NCBI RefSeq assembly: GCF_000422465.1
Contig: NZ_KE383845.1
Coordinates: 294,241 to 358,240 of the forward strand
Origin: Paenibacillus harenae DSM 16969
Lineage (GTDB): Bacteria; Bacillota; Bacilli; Paenibacillales; Paenibacillaceae
Length of the DNA stretch: 64,000 bases
Reading direction: 5' to 3'
This document shows positions 53,445-61,617 of the stretch, piece after piece; the stretch's first letter is position 1, and the number at the start of each line of letters is the position of its first letter. The position numbers were made by a program, and so were the translations under genes. Below the pieces are notes generated by a model. That model did not search any database and was not told where the DNA came from. It saw nothing but the letters and a program-made list of their open reading frames with translations.

Positions 53445-54143
53445 TCATACTTTAGCAACATAAATAAATATGTTTCCATAGTATTTCATGAATCTCTTAT
53501 ACTCGGAATTTCCTTTCAAAACGATGATAGTCGGATAAGCATTTACTTTGCGTTGTTTTAATAATGCCAAAAACTCCTGCTGGACGGTGCAATAAAACTT
53601 TCCTTCCTCATATTGAATAAGAAGCGGTGGGGGAGTAGATACATCTACATCACTTTCGCCTGCAAGGTTCTCCCTGATTTCGTAACCTTCGCACTGAATG
53701 AGACGTAATGGAAACTTAACAACTCCGAAATAGAGAGGATCTCCCTTCATGAGATCATGTACAATGGGAGCAGCTTTCCACGTAAGCAGCAAATAGCATT
53801 GAATCCATTCTTCCATCAACCCGGCATTCGCATATTTCACAGCCGATTCTAACGTTGGTGAATACGTTATCATGTTATCGTTATTCTTCGAGTAGATGAT
53901 TTTCTTAATGGAATCCAAGGATAAGAAGTATTCGTCCGCAAGTTCCGAAACCGTGAGCCCATGGGCATACTTATTGCGAATCATTAGATTGCGCCTTCGC
54001 AATTGTCCCCGGTAGCCGGACGTTTCGCCCCAAGCCCTTTTTTCCTCCCCGGAAGGAATATAAAGAAGTTTTCCTGCCGCGTATTTCTGGATTTCTTTCA
54101 ATAGTTCCTCGGGGATAATATCTTTGGCATTTTCATATTTCAT
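53445..54143 (-). CDS. CD3324-like protein with extra C-terminal domain
   Basis: 232 residues. Residues 1-85 match the CD3324 family: MKYENAKDIIPEELLKEIQK, an Arg/Lys-rich middle (SGYRGQLRRRNLMIRNKYA) and a helix-turn-helix (LTVSELADEYFLSLDSIKKI). Residues about 95-232 form a domain I do not recognise, ending in hydrophobic strands (YGNIFIYVAKV). Probably a DNA-binding accessory protein. It starts 11 nt after the APH-like gene, so they are likely co-transcribed. Confidence 0.65.
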   Translation of the reverse strand: MKYENAKDIIPEELLKEIQKYAAGKLLYIPSGEEKRAWGETSGYRGQLRRRNLMIRNKYAHGLTVSELADEYFLSLDSIKKIIYSKNNDNMITYSPTLESAVKYANAGLMEEWIQCYLLLTWKAAPIVHDLMKGDPLYFGVVKFPLRLIQCEGYEIRENLAGESDVDVSTPPPLLIQYEEGKFYCTVQQEFLALLKQRKVNAYPTIIVLKGNSEYKRFMKYYGNIFIYVAKV

Positions 54144-54154
54144 CCCATCACCAT

Positions 54155-54859
54155 CTATAAGGAGTAAATTCGGTCTTTCAGTTCGCTTATGGATTTCATG
54201 ATCGACGTGCAGGACTCCGTGTCATCAATCGATGCATGCCACCGCAAGACATCGATCCCTTTATAATAAGCCATACATAAGAATCTCTCTTGGAAATCCG
54301 GTATGACGATGTCCCTTTTCTTGCCATACTCGAATAACAATTCCGGGATGTGCAAGTACGGCTTATTCAGGTCCATAATGGCAAAATCGAGAAGGAAATC
54401 GCAGATGCCGGATCTGCTCCAGTCAGGGAACCCTACCGTAGTCTTCCCGTCCGTGATCATATTTTCGAAAAATGTATTGTTGTAAACCAGGTAATGTCGT
54501 CCTTCACAATATGGAATTCTGTCCTTCATTTCCTTCAAGTACTTCTCGAAGAATTCTCGCTCAAGAACCGTTGTCTCGAACATCTCCTTCCAATTAAACC
54601 AGTACCCCTCTTTATCTTCTGCGAATGTATCGATCAAATATTCCCCACAAGTCCCATATTCCGTTTTGCAATCCTCATTAAACTGTCCATAACCTTCTAC
54701 TCCCGTTATATCGGAAGAATGAATGTCAAGGATCTTGTCAAAAAACAATTCGTGGCAATCAGTAAACTGTTCGGGGTTTAATTGATCGGCAACAAAACCA
54801 TTCGGCGTCATATTTACCTTTTCGGAAAGCATTGATCTAATGACATTGTCCTTACCCAT
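54155..54859 (-). CDS. Truncated aminoglycoside-phosphotransferase-like protein
   Basis: 234 residues resembling the C-lobe of APH/hygromycin kinase proteins (normally about 300). The ATP-binding N-lobe with its Lys is absent. The catalytic loop, usually H-G-D-x4-N, reads LVYNNTFFENMI: Tyr for His and Asn for the catalytic Asp. The metal-binding loop survives as VGFPDWSRSGICDFLLDFA. So either the protein is a non-catalytic relative or a decaying gene that kept its frame. It has a clear ATG and is coupled to the CD3324-like gene. Confidence 0.6.
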   Translation of the reverse strand: MGKDNVIRSMLSEKVNMTPNGFVADQLNPEQFTDCHELFFDKILDIHSSDITGVEGYGQFNEDCKTEYGTCGEYLIDTFAEDKEGYWFNWKEMFETTVLEREFFEKYLKEMKDRIPYCEGRHYLVYNNTFFENMITDGKTTVGFPDWSRSGICDFLLDFAIMDLNKPYLHIPELLFEYGKKRDIVIPDFQERFLCMAYYKGIDVLRWHASIDDTESCTSIMKSISELKDRIYSL

Positions 54860-54994
54860 TTTTTCATCTCCTTTTCCATTATCAAACTAAGATTCATCAG
54901 GCGCGCATCTGATATAGGGTAAGGATATCATTGGATTTGTGAGGAATATAGGCAATAAATAGCTTTAACTAACTTTACACAGTCCCAAAAAAAT

Positions 54995-55077
54995 GTTGCC
55001 GTTATTTGTAGTACGGTTCACCGCGCCTGTCTGTACCGACATGTTTTTAGGGCCATCCTTGTCGGATGGCCCTTTCT
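54995..55077 (+). repeat. Hairpin element, family A, copy A2
   Basis: GTTGCCGTTATTTGTAGTAC, GGTTCACCGCGCCTGTCTGT, then GGGCCATCC...GGATGGCCC and a T-rich end. It lies 3' of the minus-strand AraC-RidA pair. Confidence 0.8.
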
Positions 55078-55149
55078 TTGAGTTCGCTTTAAACAACTAT
55101 AGTATCCGTTTTGCTTAACGACATCCACGATTTGACGCCTACTTCAATA

Positions 55150-55183
55150 AGGGAACAGGCCACCTTGCGGCAGCCTGCTCCCT
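55150..55183 (-). terminator. Hairpin after the RidA gene
   Basis: AGGGAACAGGC (about 55150-55160) pairs with GCCTGCTCCCT (about 55173-55183) with one mismatch, 49 nt after the stop. No clear T-run. Confidence 0.45.
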
Positions 55184-55231
55184 GGTTATCGTTCTTCCCC
55201 GTTACTTTGACATAAAAGGAGTAACCGAACA

Positions 55232-55612
55232 TCACTTCGCTGCAACGGCTTCGATCTCAACGAGCAAAACCGGTGAAGCGAGCGCTTTGACAATAACTAA
55301 CGTTGTCGCCGGCGGAGGGGTAGGCAAGAACCCTGCGCCAGCCTCCATGAAGGCACCGATCAGATTTTCATCCGTTAAATAGATCGTGGAATTTACTATG
55401 TCGTTTATATCCATGTCAGCGCCAGCAAGAACTTTGTTTAAATTGTTGAGCGCCAACTCAGTTTGCTCCCTTATATCTTTACCGGGAATTCCGTCAGGAC
55501 CTACACCTACTTGGCCTGAGATGAACAGCATACGTTGAAAAGATGTAACCTCAACACCCTGGTTATAATGGTCTGAAGTTGCCATCCCTGAAGGGGTGAA
55601 TTTTCTCAGCAC
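55232..55612 (-). CDS. RidA (YjgF/YER057c/UK114) family protein
   Basis: 126 residues. RidA proteins deaminate reactive enamine/imine intermediates. Family landmarks: LFISGQVGVGPDGIPG, EQTELALNNLNKVLAGADMD, DIVNSTIYLTDE and PPATTLVIVKALASPVLLVEIEAVA. The canonical Arg of active RidA, usually R-x-x-hhh near the end (R105 in E. coli), is not evident here (TTLVIVKAL), so it may belong to a non-deaminase Rid subgroup. GTG start with AAGGGAG at about 8 nt. The AraC/GyrI-like regulator lies 76 nt upstream on the same strand. Confidence 0.8.
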   Translation of the reverse strand: MLRKFTPSGMATSDHYNQGVEVTSFQRMLFISGQVGVGPDGIPGKDIREQTELALNNLNKVLAGADMDINDIVNSTIYLTDENLIGAFMEAGAGFLPTPPPATTLVIVKALASPVLLVEIEAVAAK

Positions 55613-55688
55613 TATTTTATCTCCCTTATTATTTCATATTTGTTCCATCCCGCATATTGGGATTCATGCTCAAAGTCGTAATCGTGCT

Positions 55689-56585
55689 TTAGATTTTCCT
55701 TACGGCGAACCATAGTTCAACGGAATGAAGCCCAGCTCTTTCGCCATAAATTTCCAATTCCATTCCATCCACCTGCTCATAGCCTGAGGTTGGGAGCCAT
55801 TCCGTAAAAAATCGTCGATACAACGTCTCAATGGTACCACCGAACGCATCCCAAGCAATTGGTTCCGAGGGGAAGATGGCCCATGTTTGTGCGGGAATCG
55901 TTATGGTAGAATATCCGTTCGCGTTGCTGGTTCCGCTTTTAAAGGCACACAGCATATACGGGAAAGTATCATTTCCTGTATTTTTGTAACTGCAAATCGC
56001 ATGTACTTTGTATGAATCTTGACTCACAAAACGGGGCAAGTCGCCGGCATTAGCAGCAAGTCTCTCTACTTCGCCATTGGCGTGGCTTTGTTGCCAGAAT
56101 TGTGCCGGCGTGTTCGGTGCATCACCGCCTCCATCGATACGAAAAACTCGTTCCATGCCGAATACCTCGAATGATTCCTTCGTTTCAATACGATAATTCA
56201 TCGCATCAACTCCTTTGATCGTAATCAGGAAGGAAAGGCGTGAATAGGCTTTTAGAGCAACTCCGTCTTGGCGAGCCATTGCCGGCGTGATCCCATGAAT
56301 CGATTGAAAAGCTCTCGCAAAAGAAACCGGGGATTCATAGCCGTATTTCATGGCAATATCGATCACTCTCGCTGTCTCGCTATTCTGCAATTCGAGTGCG
56401 GCAAGAGTAAGCTTTCGGCGCCGAATATACTCCGCCAGTGTTACATTGGTAATGAATGAGAACATCCTTTGGAATTGATGGGATGAACAGCAAGCTCTAC
56501 GTGCAACTTCGCTCAGTTCAATCTCCCCGGTCAAGTTCAATTCGATATAGTCCATCGCCCGGTTCATCCGCTCAAGCCATTCCAT
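55689..56585 (-). CDS. AraC family regulator with GyrI-like effector domain
   Basis: 298 residues. N-terminal AraC double helix-turn-helix (about 8-105: IELSEVARRACCSSHQFQRM and VIDIAMKYGYESPVSFARAF), then a GyrI-like small-molecule-binding domain (about 130-298: FEVFGMERVFRIDGG, the Trp/Phe-rich TWAIFPSEPIAWDAFG, ending ELWFAVRKI). This is the Rob/SoxS-type layout of multidrug-sensing activators. It is upstream of ridA on the same strand. No drug pump is adjacent. Confidence 0.87.
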   Translation of the reverse strand: MEWLERMNRAMDYIELNLTGEIELSEVARRACCSSHQFQRMFSFITNVTLAEYIRRRKLTLAALELQNSETARVIDIAMKYGYESPVSFARAFQSIHGITPAMARQDGVALKAYSRLSFLITIKGVDAMNYRIETKESFEVFGMERVFRIDGGGDAPNTPAQFWQQSHANGEVERLAANAGDLPRFVSQDSYKVHAICSYKNTGNDTFPYMLCAFKSGTSNANGYSTITIPAQTWAIFPSEPIAWDAFGGTIETLYRRFFTEWLPTSGYEQVDGMELEIYGERAGLHSVELWFAVRKI

Positions 56586-56686
56586 CTATTTCCCTCCTCT
56601 CGAACAAAGTATAAAATACCAGCATTTTCGCATCGCAACTATTTGTGCACAACTAAGTTGCGTCTTCTTGACAGTTTAGATGAAAA

Positions 56687-56762
56687 CTTGCCTTTACTTG
56701 TGATACGGTTCACCGTAACACTCAACAAGCGAAGTCTTCCGTTTCGCAGGAGGACTTCGCCA
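56687..56762 (+). repeat. Hairpin element, family A, copy A3
   Basis: TTGCCTTTACTTGTGATACG, GTTCACCGTAACACTC, then a different terminal hairpin (GCGAAGTC...GACTTCGC). It ends 14 nt from the stop of the BlaR1 fragment on the minus strand. Confidence 0.75.
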
Positions 56763-56775
56763 TAAAATAGTAAGA

Positions 56776-57291
56776 TTACCTTGAATCATTTCCCAAACCG
56801 AAAATCACACCGATTCCTCCTGTTAATTCCCTTCTTCGTTCTAACTCAAACATTTTATTTGTGAATTTAAGAAAATTCTCGTTAGATATATAATTTTTAA
56901 ATGATACTTCCTGCTGTTCTGCAATAGCTCCAGTGTATAAATCCACAAAAGCTTTTCCAAATGTTAGAACGGTTTCTTGATCATCATCACTAATTTGATT
57001 TCCTTTAATTGAAAATTGTTGATTTGCCAGGTCTCTTAATATGTCTACTGCTGATTTCTCTGGCATTTCAAAAGAAACTTCTTCAACTAATGGCATATTC
57101 TTTGAGTCAGTCATTTGTTCTAATTCATCTATCCCCTTAATTTTAGGAATTGCTATCAAACCAATCCCAGCTGCTATCATAATGACAATTGAGAAAACAA
57201 GTACCCAGAACCTTGGTTTTCTATAATTTAACACGTTTTTAATCCTCCCTTTTACATTCCCCTCACCAAAAGCAAGCCGACTTCCATTCAA
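56776..57291 (-). pseudogene. BlaR1/MecR1 (M56) C-terminal fragment
   Basis: 171 codons from a TTG. It opens with RLAFGEGNVKGRIKNVLNYR, then a TM helix (FWVLVFSIVIMIAAGIGLIA), the conserved junction at the end of the M56 zinc-peptidase domain of BlaR1-like sensors, followed by an extracellular segment (about 60-171). The peptidase with HExxH and the first three helices are missing, and the usual C-terminus appears cut near GVIFGLGNDSR, beside element A3. Probably a remnant. Confidence 0.65.
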
Positions 57292-57364
57292 AATCCAAAT
57301 ATTGGCTCTGACTTATCGTTATACGCATATTCCCCTTCACCTCGCTCCTTATTAATTGCCTTTT

Positions 57365-57445
57365 CTAATATTCCACATTTTCCGGTTTGAGTTGTGCGGT
57401 AATTTCAATTAAATAATGATAGGACTCAAGGCGGTTATTTTTCAT
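57365..57445 (-). CDS. 26-residue ORF with perfect ribosome binding site
   Basis: AAGGAGG sits 4 nt before the ATG at 57443-57445, and the frame stops after 26 residues (MKNNRLESYHYLIEIT...ending ENVEY). It is probably the surviving 5' end of the gene whose 3' part is the BlaR1 stump or a lost neighbour; a genuine small protein cannot be excluded. Confidence 0.35.
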   Translation of the reverse strand: MKNNRLESYHYLIEITAQLKPENVEY

Positions 57446-57552
57446 TTTACCTCCTTCTTATGACGTAATGATTTCCCTATTATATGCCCAAATTCTGGGT
57501 AATCATCCTACAAAATTATTGCTTTATCCACCGTTCGTAATGAAGGACTATC

Positions 57553-57660
57553 ACGTGGCAGCCCTTTCGGTGTTCAACTATCGTACCCGTCCGTCCATCC
57601 ATGCATCTCTTATGCTGCACCACAGAGCATGAAAGTTAATCCGTTCTTTCATAGTAGTTA
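57553..57660 (+). repeat. Hairpin element, family B, copy B1
   Basis: GGCAGCCCTTTCGGTGTTCA, CTATCGTACCCGTC, then GCACCACAGAG and the palindrome ATGAAAG...CTTTCAT. It lies 54 nt past the methyltransferase stop on the minus strand. Confidence 0.75.
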
Positions 57661-57678
57661 ACCATTTATAAATTGAAA

Positions 57679-57706
57679 ACCGCCAGTTCATATATAAACT
57701 GACGGT
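57679..57706 (-). terminator. Terminator after the methyltransferase gene
   Basis: ACCGCCAGTT (57679-57688) pairs with AACTGACGGT (57697-57706) with one G-T pair, followed on the minus strand by TTTTC. Confidence 0.65.
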
Positions 57707-57713
57707 CCAATTG

Positions 57714-58412
57714 CTATTTTTTTGTTGCAATTATTTTTACAAAGGTAAGAAGATCTTCTTCATCTGCTGCAAGTAATTCTTGATCGCAATTTGATTTGAG
57801 CCATAACTCTTTGCTGTCTTCTATATTACCAGCGAGATCGATTGTTACGTGTTTAGTTTTATCCCAATGATTTTTCCACCACTGATAAGTTCGGAAAGTA
57901 TACAGGTCGTCGCTCCAGAGTTGTTTTAATTTTTCAGGGAGGTCACCCTCATTGTTAATTTCATCTGTTACGCCTGGTACGACTATTCCTATTTGCCCTC
58001 CACTTTTTACTAACTTTTGAAAATACCAAGAAAAATAGAGTTCACTCGTTCCAAAATAGTGATAAGCATCAATGCTAATTATGGCATCAAAAAACTCATT
58101 AGCATACGGCAAGGAATGAGCTTCGGCTTTTAAAGGGAACACCCGATCCTCAACACCTGCTTGTTTAATTCGGTTTAAGTTCTCTGTAGGATCAATCCAT
58201 AAATCGTTTGCCCAAAGTTGTAATCCGTATTCTCTCGCTAGAAATATTGAAGTGATAGCCTTCCCACAGCCCATATCTAAAATTTTCATACCTTTCCTTA
58301 GGTTCATGTCCTTAGTCAGGTCTTCAAGAAGCCATAGAGGGTTAGGGCCCCTTTTATTTTCATTTATCCAACTGGGGTCATAATTTGCAGTACATTCAAA
58401 TCTAGTTTTCAA
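57714..58412 (-). CDS. Class I SAM-dependent methyltransferase
   Basis: 232 residues. Motif I is KGMKILDMGCGKAITSIFLA, motif II region QLWANDLWIDP, then VFPLKAEAHSLPYANEFFDA and IISIDAYHYFG. This Methyltransf_11/UbiE-like layout acts on a small molecule. The substrate is unknown, though the neighbours suggest a drug or metabolite. TTG start at 58412 with AGGAGATG about 10 nt upstream. Composition is AT-rich. Confidence 0.85.
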   Translation of the reverse strand: MKTRFECTANYDPSWINENKRGPNPLWLLEDLTKDMNLRKGMKILDMGCGKAITSIFLAREYGLQLWANDLWIDPTENLNRIKQAGVEDRVFPLKAEAHSLPYANEFFDAIISIDAYHYFGTSELYFSWYFQKLVKSGGQIGIVVPGVTDEINNEGDLPEKLKQLWSDDLYTFRTYQWWKNHWDKTKHVTIDLAGNIEDSKELWLKSNCDQELLAADEEDLLTFVKIIATKK

Positions 58413-58792
58413 TTTCTGTTCATCTCCTATTATTTTAATGAGACATCACCATACTCAACTCCATCATAATTATTCTCAATATAAACACTCCCATTAAGTT
58501 AGTTTTTAGCAATTTCACCGCTGGTTATACAATTCAATTTCAATTGTGAATTTCCTTCTAGATTCCAAAACTATCCTACCCTACCAACGAGACTGCCGTT
58601 CCATTGGCAGCCTCGTTCTGATGAATGTTTAGAATGTTAAGCTATCGTACCCGTCATCCATGCCGTACAAGGCGCGGCACCACAGAGAATGAAAGTTAAT
58701 CCGTTCTTTCATGGTAGTTGAGCGCAGGACTGCAACGCGGTAGCCCTTCGGCATTGAATGCTATCGTTACCCGTTAGCGTAACTGGAAGGAG
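58413..58792. other. 380-nt region with elements B2 and B3
   Basis: Holds a hairpin (AACGAGACTGCC at 58586-58597 with 58606-58617) and the family B copies at 58637-58782. No gene is supported. Confidence 0.6.
58637..58782 (+). repeat. Hairpin element, family B, copies B2 and B3 (permuted)
   Basis: B2 (58637-58720): CTATCGTACCCGTC, GGCACCACAGAG, ATGAAAGTTAATCCGTTC and TTTCATGGTAGTT, matching B1 nearly base for base. B3 (about 58724-58782) repeats the other end: GGACTGCAACGCGGTAGCCC, TTCGGCATTGAATG, CTATCGTTACCCG. They end 11 nt from the NUDIX stop on the minus strand. Confidence 0.75.
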
Positions 58793-59308
58793 CTAATATG
58801 TTTCAACAACTGGCAAGACATTTACACGGTGTTTTAAGTAGAACATGATGGCGGCACAGTCAATGTTAATAAACTGCAACGGATCGTTGTGTATCCGTTC
58901 TGCCAGTTCGTCTATGGTGACCCATCGGGGGTTATATGTATGGTCGCCTTTTTTGAGTAATTCACCCTCCGCCTTGCAAACAAAGTAGTAACCGACCGAA
59001 TCGATTCCGCCTATAATCGTCTGGTATGCAGTAAATGGCCGAACACATTCGACAACAAAATTCGGATTTATCCCTTCCGTATCGATACGCGTATCTTCGC
59101 CTTCAATCCAAGTGACATCTAGACCGGTTTCTTCCTTCACTTCGCGGCGCAGCGCGTGTGTCAAGGACTCAAACTTCTCCACTTGGCCTCCCGGCAACTC
59201 CAGTTGTTTCGGCTGATTCGGCTTGTTACGCGTCTGAACTATAATTTCGGTTTTCCCATTGTGTTCACGCTCTACGATGGCACGGGCATTGACATAAAAC
59301 AATTGCAC
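58793..59308 (-). CDS. NUDIX hydrolase
   Basis: 171 residues. The Nudix box is complete (GGQVEKFESLTHALRREVKE then ETGLDV, the G-x5-E-x7-REUxEExGU form). A preceding LELPGG strand is typical. It hydrolyses a nucleoside diphosphate linked to an unknown moiety, with Mg2+ held by the box glutamates. GTG start at 59308, AAGGGAG close upstream. Family B elements follow its 3' end. Confidence 0.88.
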   Translation of the reverse strand: MQLFYVNARAIVEREHNGKTEIIVQTRNKPNQPKQLELPGGQVEKFESLTHALRREVKEETGLDVTWIEGEDTRIDTEGINPNFVVECVRPFTAYQTIIGGIDSVGYYFVCKAEGELLKKGDHTYNPRWVTIDELAERIHNDPLQFINIDCAAIMFYLKHRVNVLPVVETY

Positions 59309-59424
59309 TCACTCCCTTAGGTAAACTTGCTGCTTTATTGTTTTGATATAAAACTTCAATTATCGCTACCTCGATAAGCTCTGCAAGCAAATGTATCGGC
59401 TGTGCTTCTCTCGTATAAATATAC

Positions 59425-60465
59425 TTACTGCTTAGCCAAGATCAGCTCTTCCCACATCTTCAATAGCCATTCAGCAAATAGCTCCTGCTCTTCATAATGT
59501 GGAAAATGCGCCGAACGATCGAAAAGCACATACTCTTTAACGGGCGCCTCAAGAGAGTCAAAATAAACTTTGGCTGCATCCGCCGAGGTCATATAATCAT
59601 ACTTGCCCATAACGAAGTAACAAGGAATTTCCAACCGATTAATTAGCGGCTTCTTCTTCCGATCGGAAATCAAAATGTCCTGCCCACTCAGAACCCCTCT
59701 TAGAAAACGCACCGCATCCAGCCAATTATATTCCGGTGACGTAAGCAGCCCTGTCCAGTACTCACGGTTAAAGTGAATCAATCTTGAGGACCCGCCGTAC
59801 TTGGCAACCAGATTCCGTGGTGTAAGACGCTCTCCGTCACTGATTTCATCCCGCAGCGACTCCAATTTGGTTATATCTCGCTTATTCCCGGCCAGCACAG
59901 CCTGCATAAGGGTGTATTCAAGGCCGTCCAATTCGCTTTGTATGGAATCGGATACCTGCCCGATACCAATATAAGCGTGGAATTTGTCAGGAGCTGCTGC
60001 CGCTGCTTGCATGCCGATATGAGTGCCGAATGAATGGCCCGCCAGCAGTATTTTTTCTTGGCCCAGCAAAAGTGAAACCGATTCTGTCAGCCGAAGCAGA
60101 TCGTCCACATGCTGGTCCACTGTCTGCTGAGAGTAATCTTTGAGGAGTTGATGAGATTTGCCGCTTCCTCTCTGATCATAATGAACCACCGTGAAATGCT
60201 GCTCCAGCAATTGTTCATATTTGCGCGCGTATGGAATCTCGGAATAACCTGGACCGCCGTGCACAAAGAGCAGGACAGGATTGGAACGATCCGTCCCTCG
60301 AATCATCACCTCAAGACTCGTATCATTCACTTCCATTTTCTTGAGCACGCTGATGGTGTTGCTCCCCTCAATGGCAGGGGTCCATGTCGGCCGAATAAAA
60401 CATACGGCTGTGAGCACGATACATACTGCTGCGCTAATTTTCATCCATTTCTTGATGTTCTTCAA
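59425..60465 (-). CDS. Membrane-anchored alpha/beta hydrolase (prolyl-aminopeptidase-like)
   Basis: 346 residues. N-terminal TM anchor (about 7-25). Oxyanion-hole motif FVHGGPGYSE, nucleophile elbow LLAGHSFGTHIG (Ser), acid in GKYDYMTSAD and His in RSAHFPHYEE: a full catalytic triad. HGGPG plus DQRGSGKS is typical of proline iminopeptidases and related hydrolases. The active domain probably faces outside. No repeat element was found directly after it, unlike its neighbours. Confidence 0.87.
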   Translation of the reverse strand: MKNIKKWMKISAAVCIVLTAVCFIRPTWTPAIEGSNTISVLKKMEVNDTSLEVMIRGTDRSNPVLLFVHGGPGYSEIPYARKYEQLLEQHFTVVHYDQRGSGKSHQLLKDYSQQTVDQHVDDLLRLTESVSLLLGQEKILLAGHSFGTHIGMQAAAAAPDKFHAYIGIGQVSDSIQSELDGLEYTLMQAVLAGNKRDITKLESLRDEISDGERLTPRNLVAKYGGSSRLIHFNREYWTGLLTSPEYNWLDAVRFLRGVLSGQDILISDRKKKPLINRLEIPCYFVMGKYDYMTSADAAKVYFDSLEAPVKEYVLFDRSAHFPHYEEQELFAEWLLKMWEELILAKQ

Positions 60466-60485
60466 TAGTGAATCCCTCGTTTTGG

Positions 60486-60565
60486 TTTGCCGTTACTTAT
60501 GATACGGTTCTCCGCGCTATCTGTAACGGTAAGTTTAAAGGCCATCCTTTGTGGGATGGCCTGCC
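60486..60565 (+). repeat. Hairpin element, family A, copy A4
   Basis: TTTGCCGTTACTTATGATAC, GGTTCTCCGCGCTATC, TGTAACGGTAAGTTTAAAG, then GGCCATCC...GGATGGCC. It lies 24 nt past the stop of the APH-family gene on the minus strand. Confidence 0.85.
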
Positions 60566-60588
60566 CTATCAAATCTAAACAACTATAC

Positions 60589-61470
60589 TCAATAACCCAC
60601 CGAATTCCTTAAAGTAAGAATATTTTCCTGAAGGAACGTTTGATTTTTTTCAATTCCTCTGTTTTTACACCAAACAACTGCGCTGAAAGCATCGTAAATA
60701 TCATAAAATGGCAGCACTCTTTCCAGAGCCAACATAGGTCGAATCGATTGATAACCTTCAATGAACGGTATCTTTGTTCTCGGATTGACTTCCCAAATAT
60801 ATCGATTGACTTTTGTAAAATCTATTTCCGACGATCCACCACGGGCACTCTCGAAATCAATAATGCCAGCAACCTCGTTACCATTCACCAATATATTACC
60901 TGGTCTAAAATCCATGTGAACAATGCATGGTCCGTCAGGATCCGGTAAAGCAGAGAAAACTCCATCAAAGTGAAGAATACATCTTTCATACAATTTTGAG
61001 TCGAGAATCTCTTTGCATGGCTCTTTCCACTTTTCAAAATTACTTTTGATATGTAATCTCCAATTATTTTGGTCAAGCAACTTAAAACCATCGGTTACAT
61101 GGAAACCATACCCAGGAGATTTAACCTCATGGAGCATAGCATGATACACGCCAATTTGAAAAGAGAGTTTCTCATCAATGTCTCCTGTACAAGGCATACC
61201 TTGAATTGCTGAAAGAAGCAATGCTCCAGTAGTACTTTCATCCCCGTACCAAATGTCCAATACCTTAGGAACAGGTATTATACCCTTTAATGTTTCAAGC
61301 ATCTGAAATTCACGGAATAGTTTATCCTTGTTAAATGGAATTTTTACAAAAACGTTTTCTCCACTGGCAAGCGTAAGTTTGTATACATCAGAACTAAATG
61401 ACTCTGGAACATCTTCAACATTCAAGACGTTCAACTTTAGCTTTTCTATAACTTTTAGAATAGAACTCAT
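60589..61470 (-). CDS. APH family phosphotransferase
   Basis: 293 residues, a full-length aminoglycoside-phosphotransferase/choline-kinase fold. N-lobe strand ENVFVKIPFNKDKLFREFQM supplies the ATP-binding Lys and Glu. The Brenner motif is intact (CIVHMDFRPGNILVNG, H-x-D-x4-N), and the metal motif is GIIDFESARGG. It phosphorylates a hydroxyl on a small molecule; antibiotic or sugar cannot be told apart. It contrasts with the lobe-less relative at 54155-54859. Confidence 0.88.
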   Translation of the reverse strand: MSSILKVIEKLKLNVLNVEDVPESFSSDVYKLTLASGENVFVKIPFNKDKLFREFQMLETLKGIIPVPKVLDIWYGDESTTGALLLSAIQGMPCTGDIDEKLSFQIGVYHAMLHEVKSPGYGFHVTDGFKLLDQNNWRLHIKSNFEKWKEPCKEILDSKLYERCILHFDGVFSALPDPDGPCIVHMDFRPGNILVNGNEVAGIIDFESARGGSSEIDFTKVNRYIWEVNPRTKIPFIEGYQSIRPMLALERVLPFYDIYDAFSAVVWCKNRGIEKNQTFLQENILTLRNSVGY

Positions 61471-61617
61471 ATGTAACCTCCTGTTTTGGAGCGATTCTTC
61501 CGATTTGTTTCTCTGAAAACCGAATCAAATCCAATTTCCTACATATATCATATTTTTGACCCAGTACCAAGACCCCTTTTTCGAGGGGCCATTTTCAATT
61601 TTAGGAGGGATGTATGA

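Larger units (their letters stand above)
54860..55231. other. 372-nt intergenic region with element A2 and a hairpin
   Basis: Holds repeat copy A2 (54995-55077) and the RidA terminator (55150-55183). No gene is supported. Confidence 0.6.
57292..57713. other. 422-nt region: micro-ORF, element B1, hairpin
   Basis: Contains a 26-codon minus-strand ORF, repeat B1 and the methyltransferase terminator. No longer gene is supported. Confidence 0.6.
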
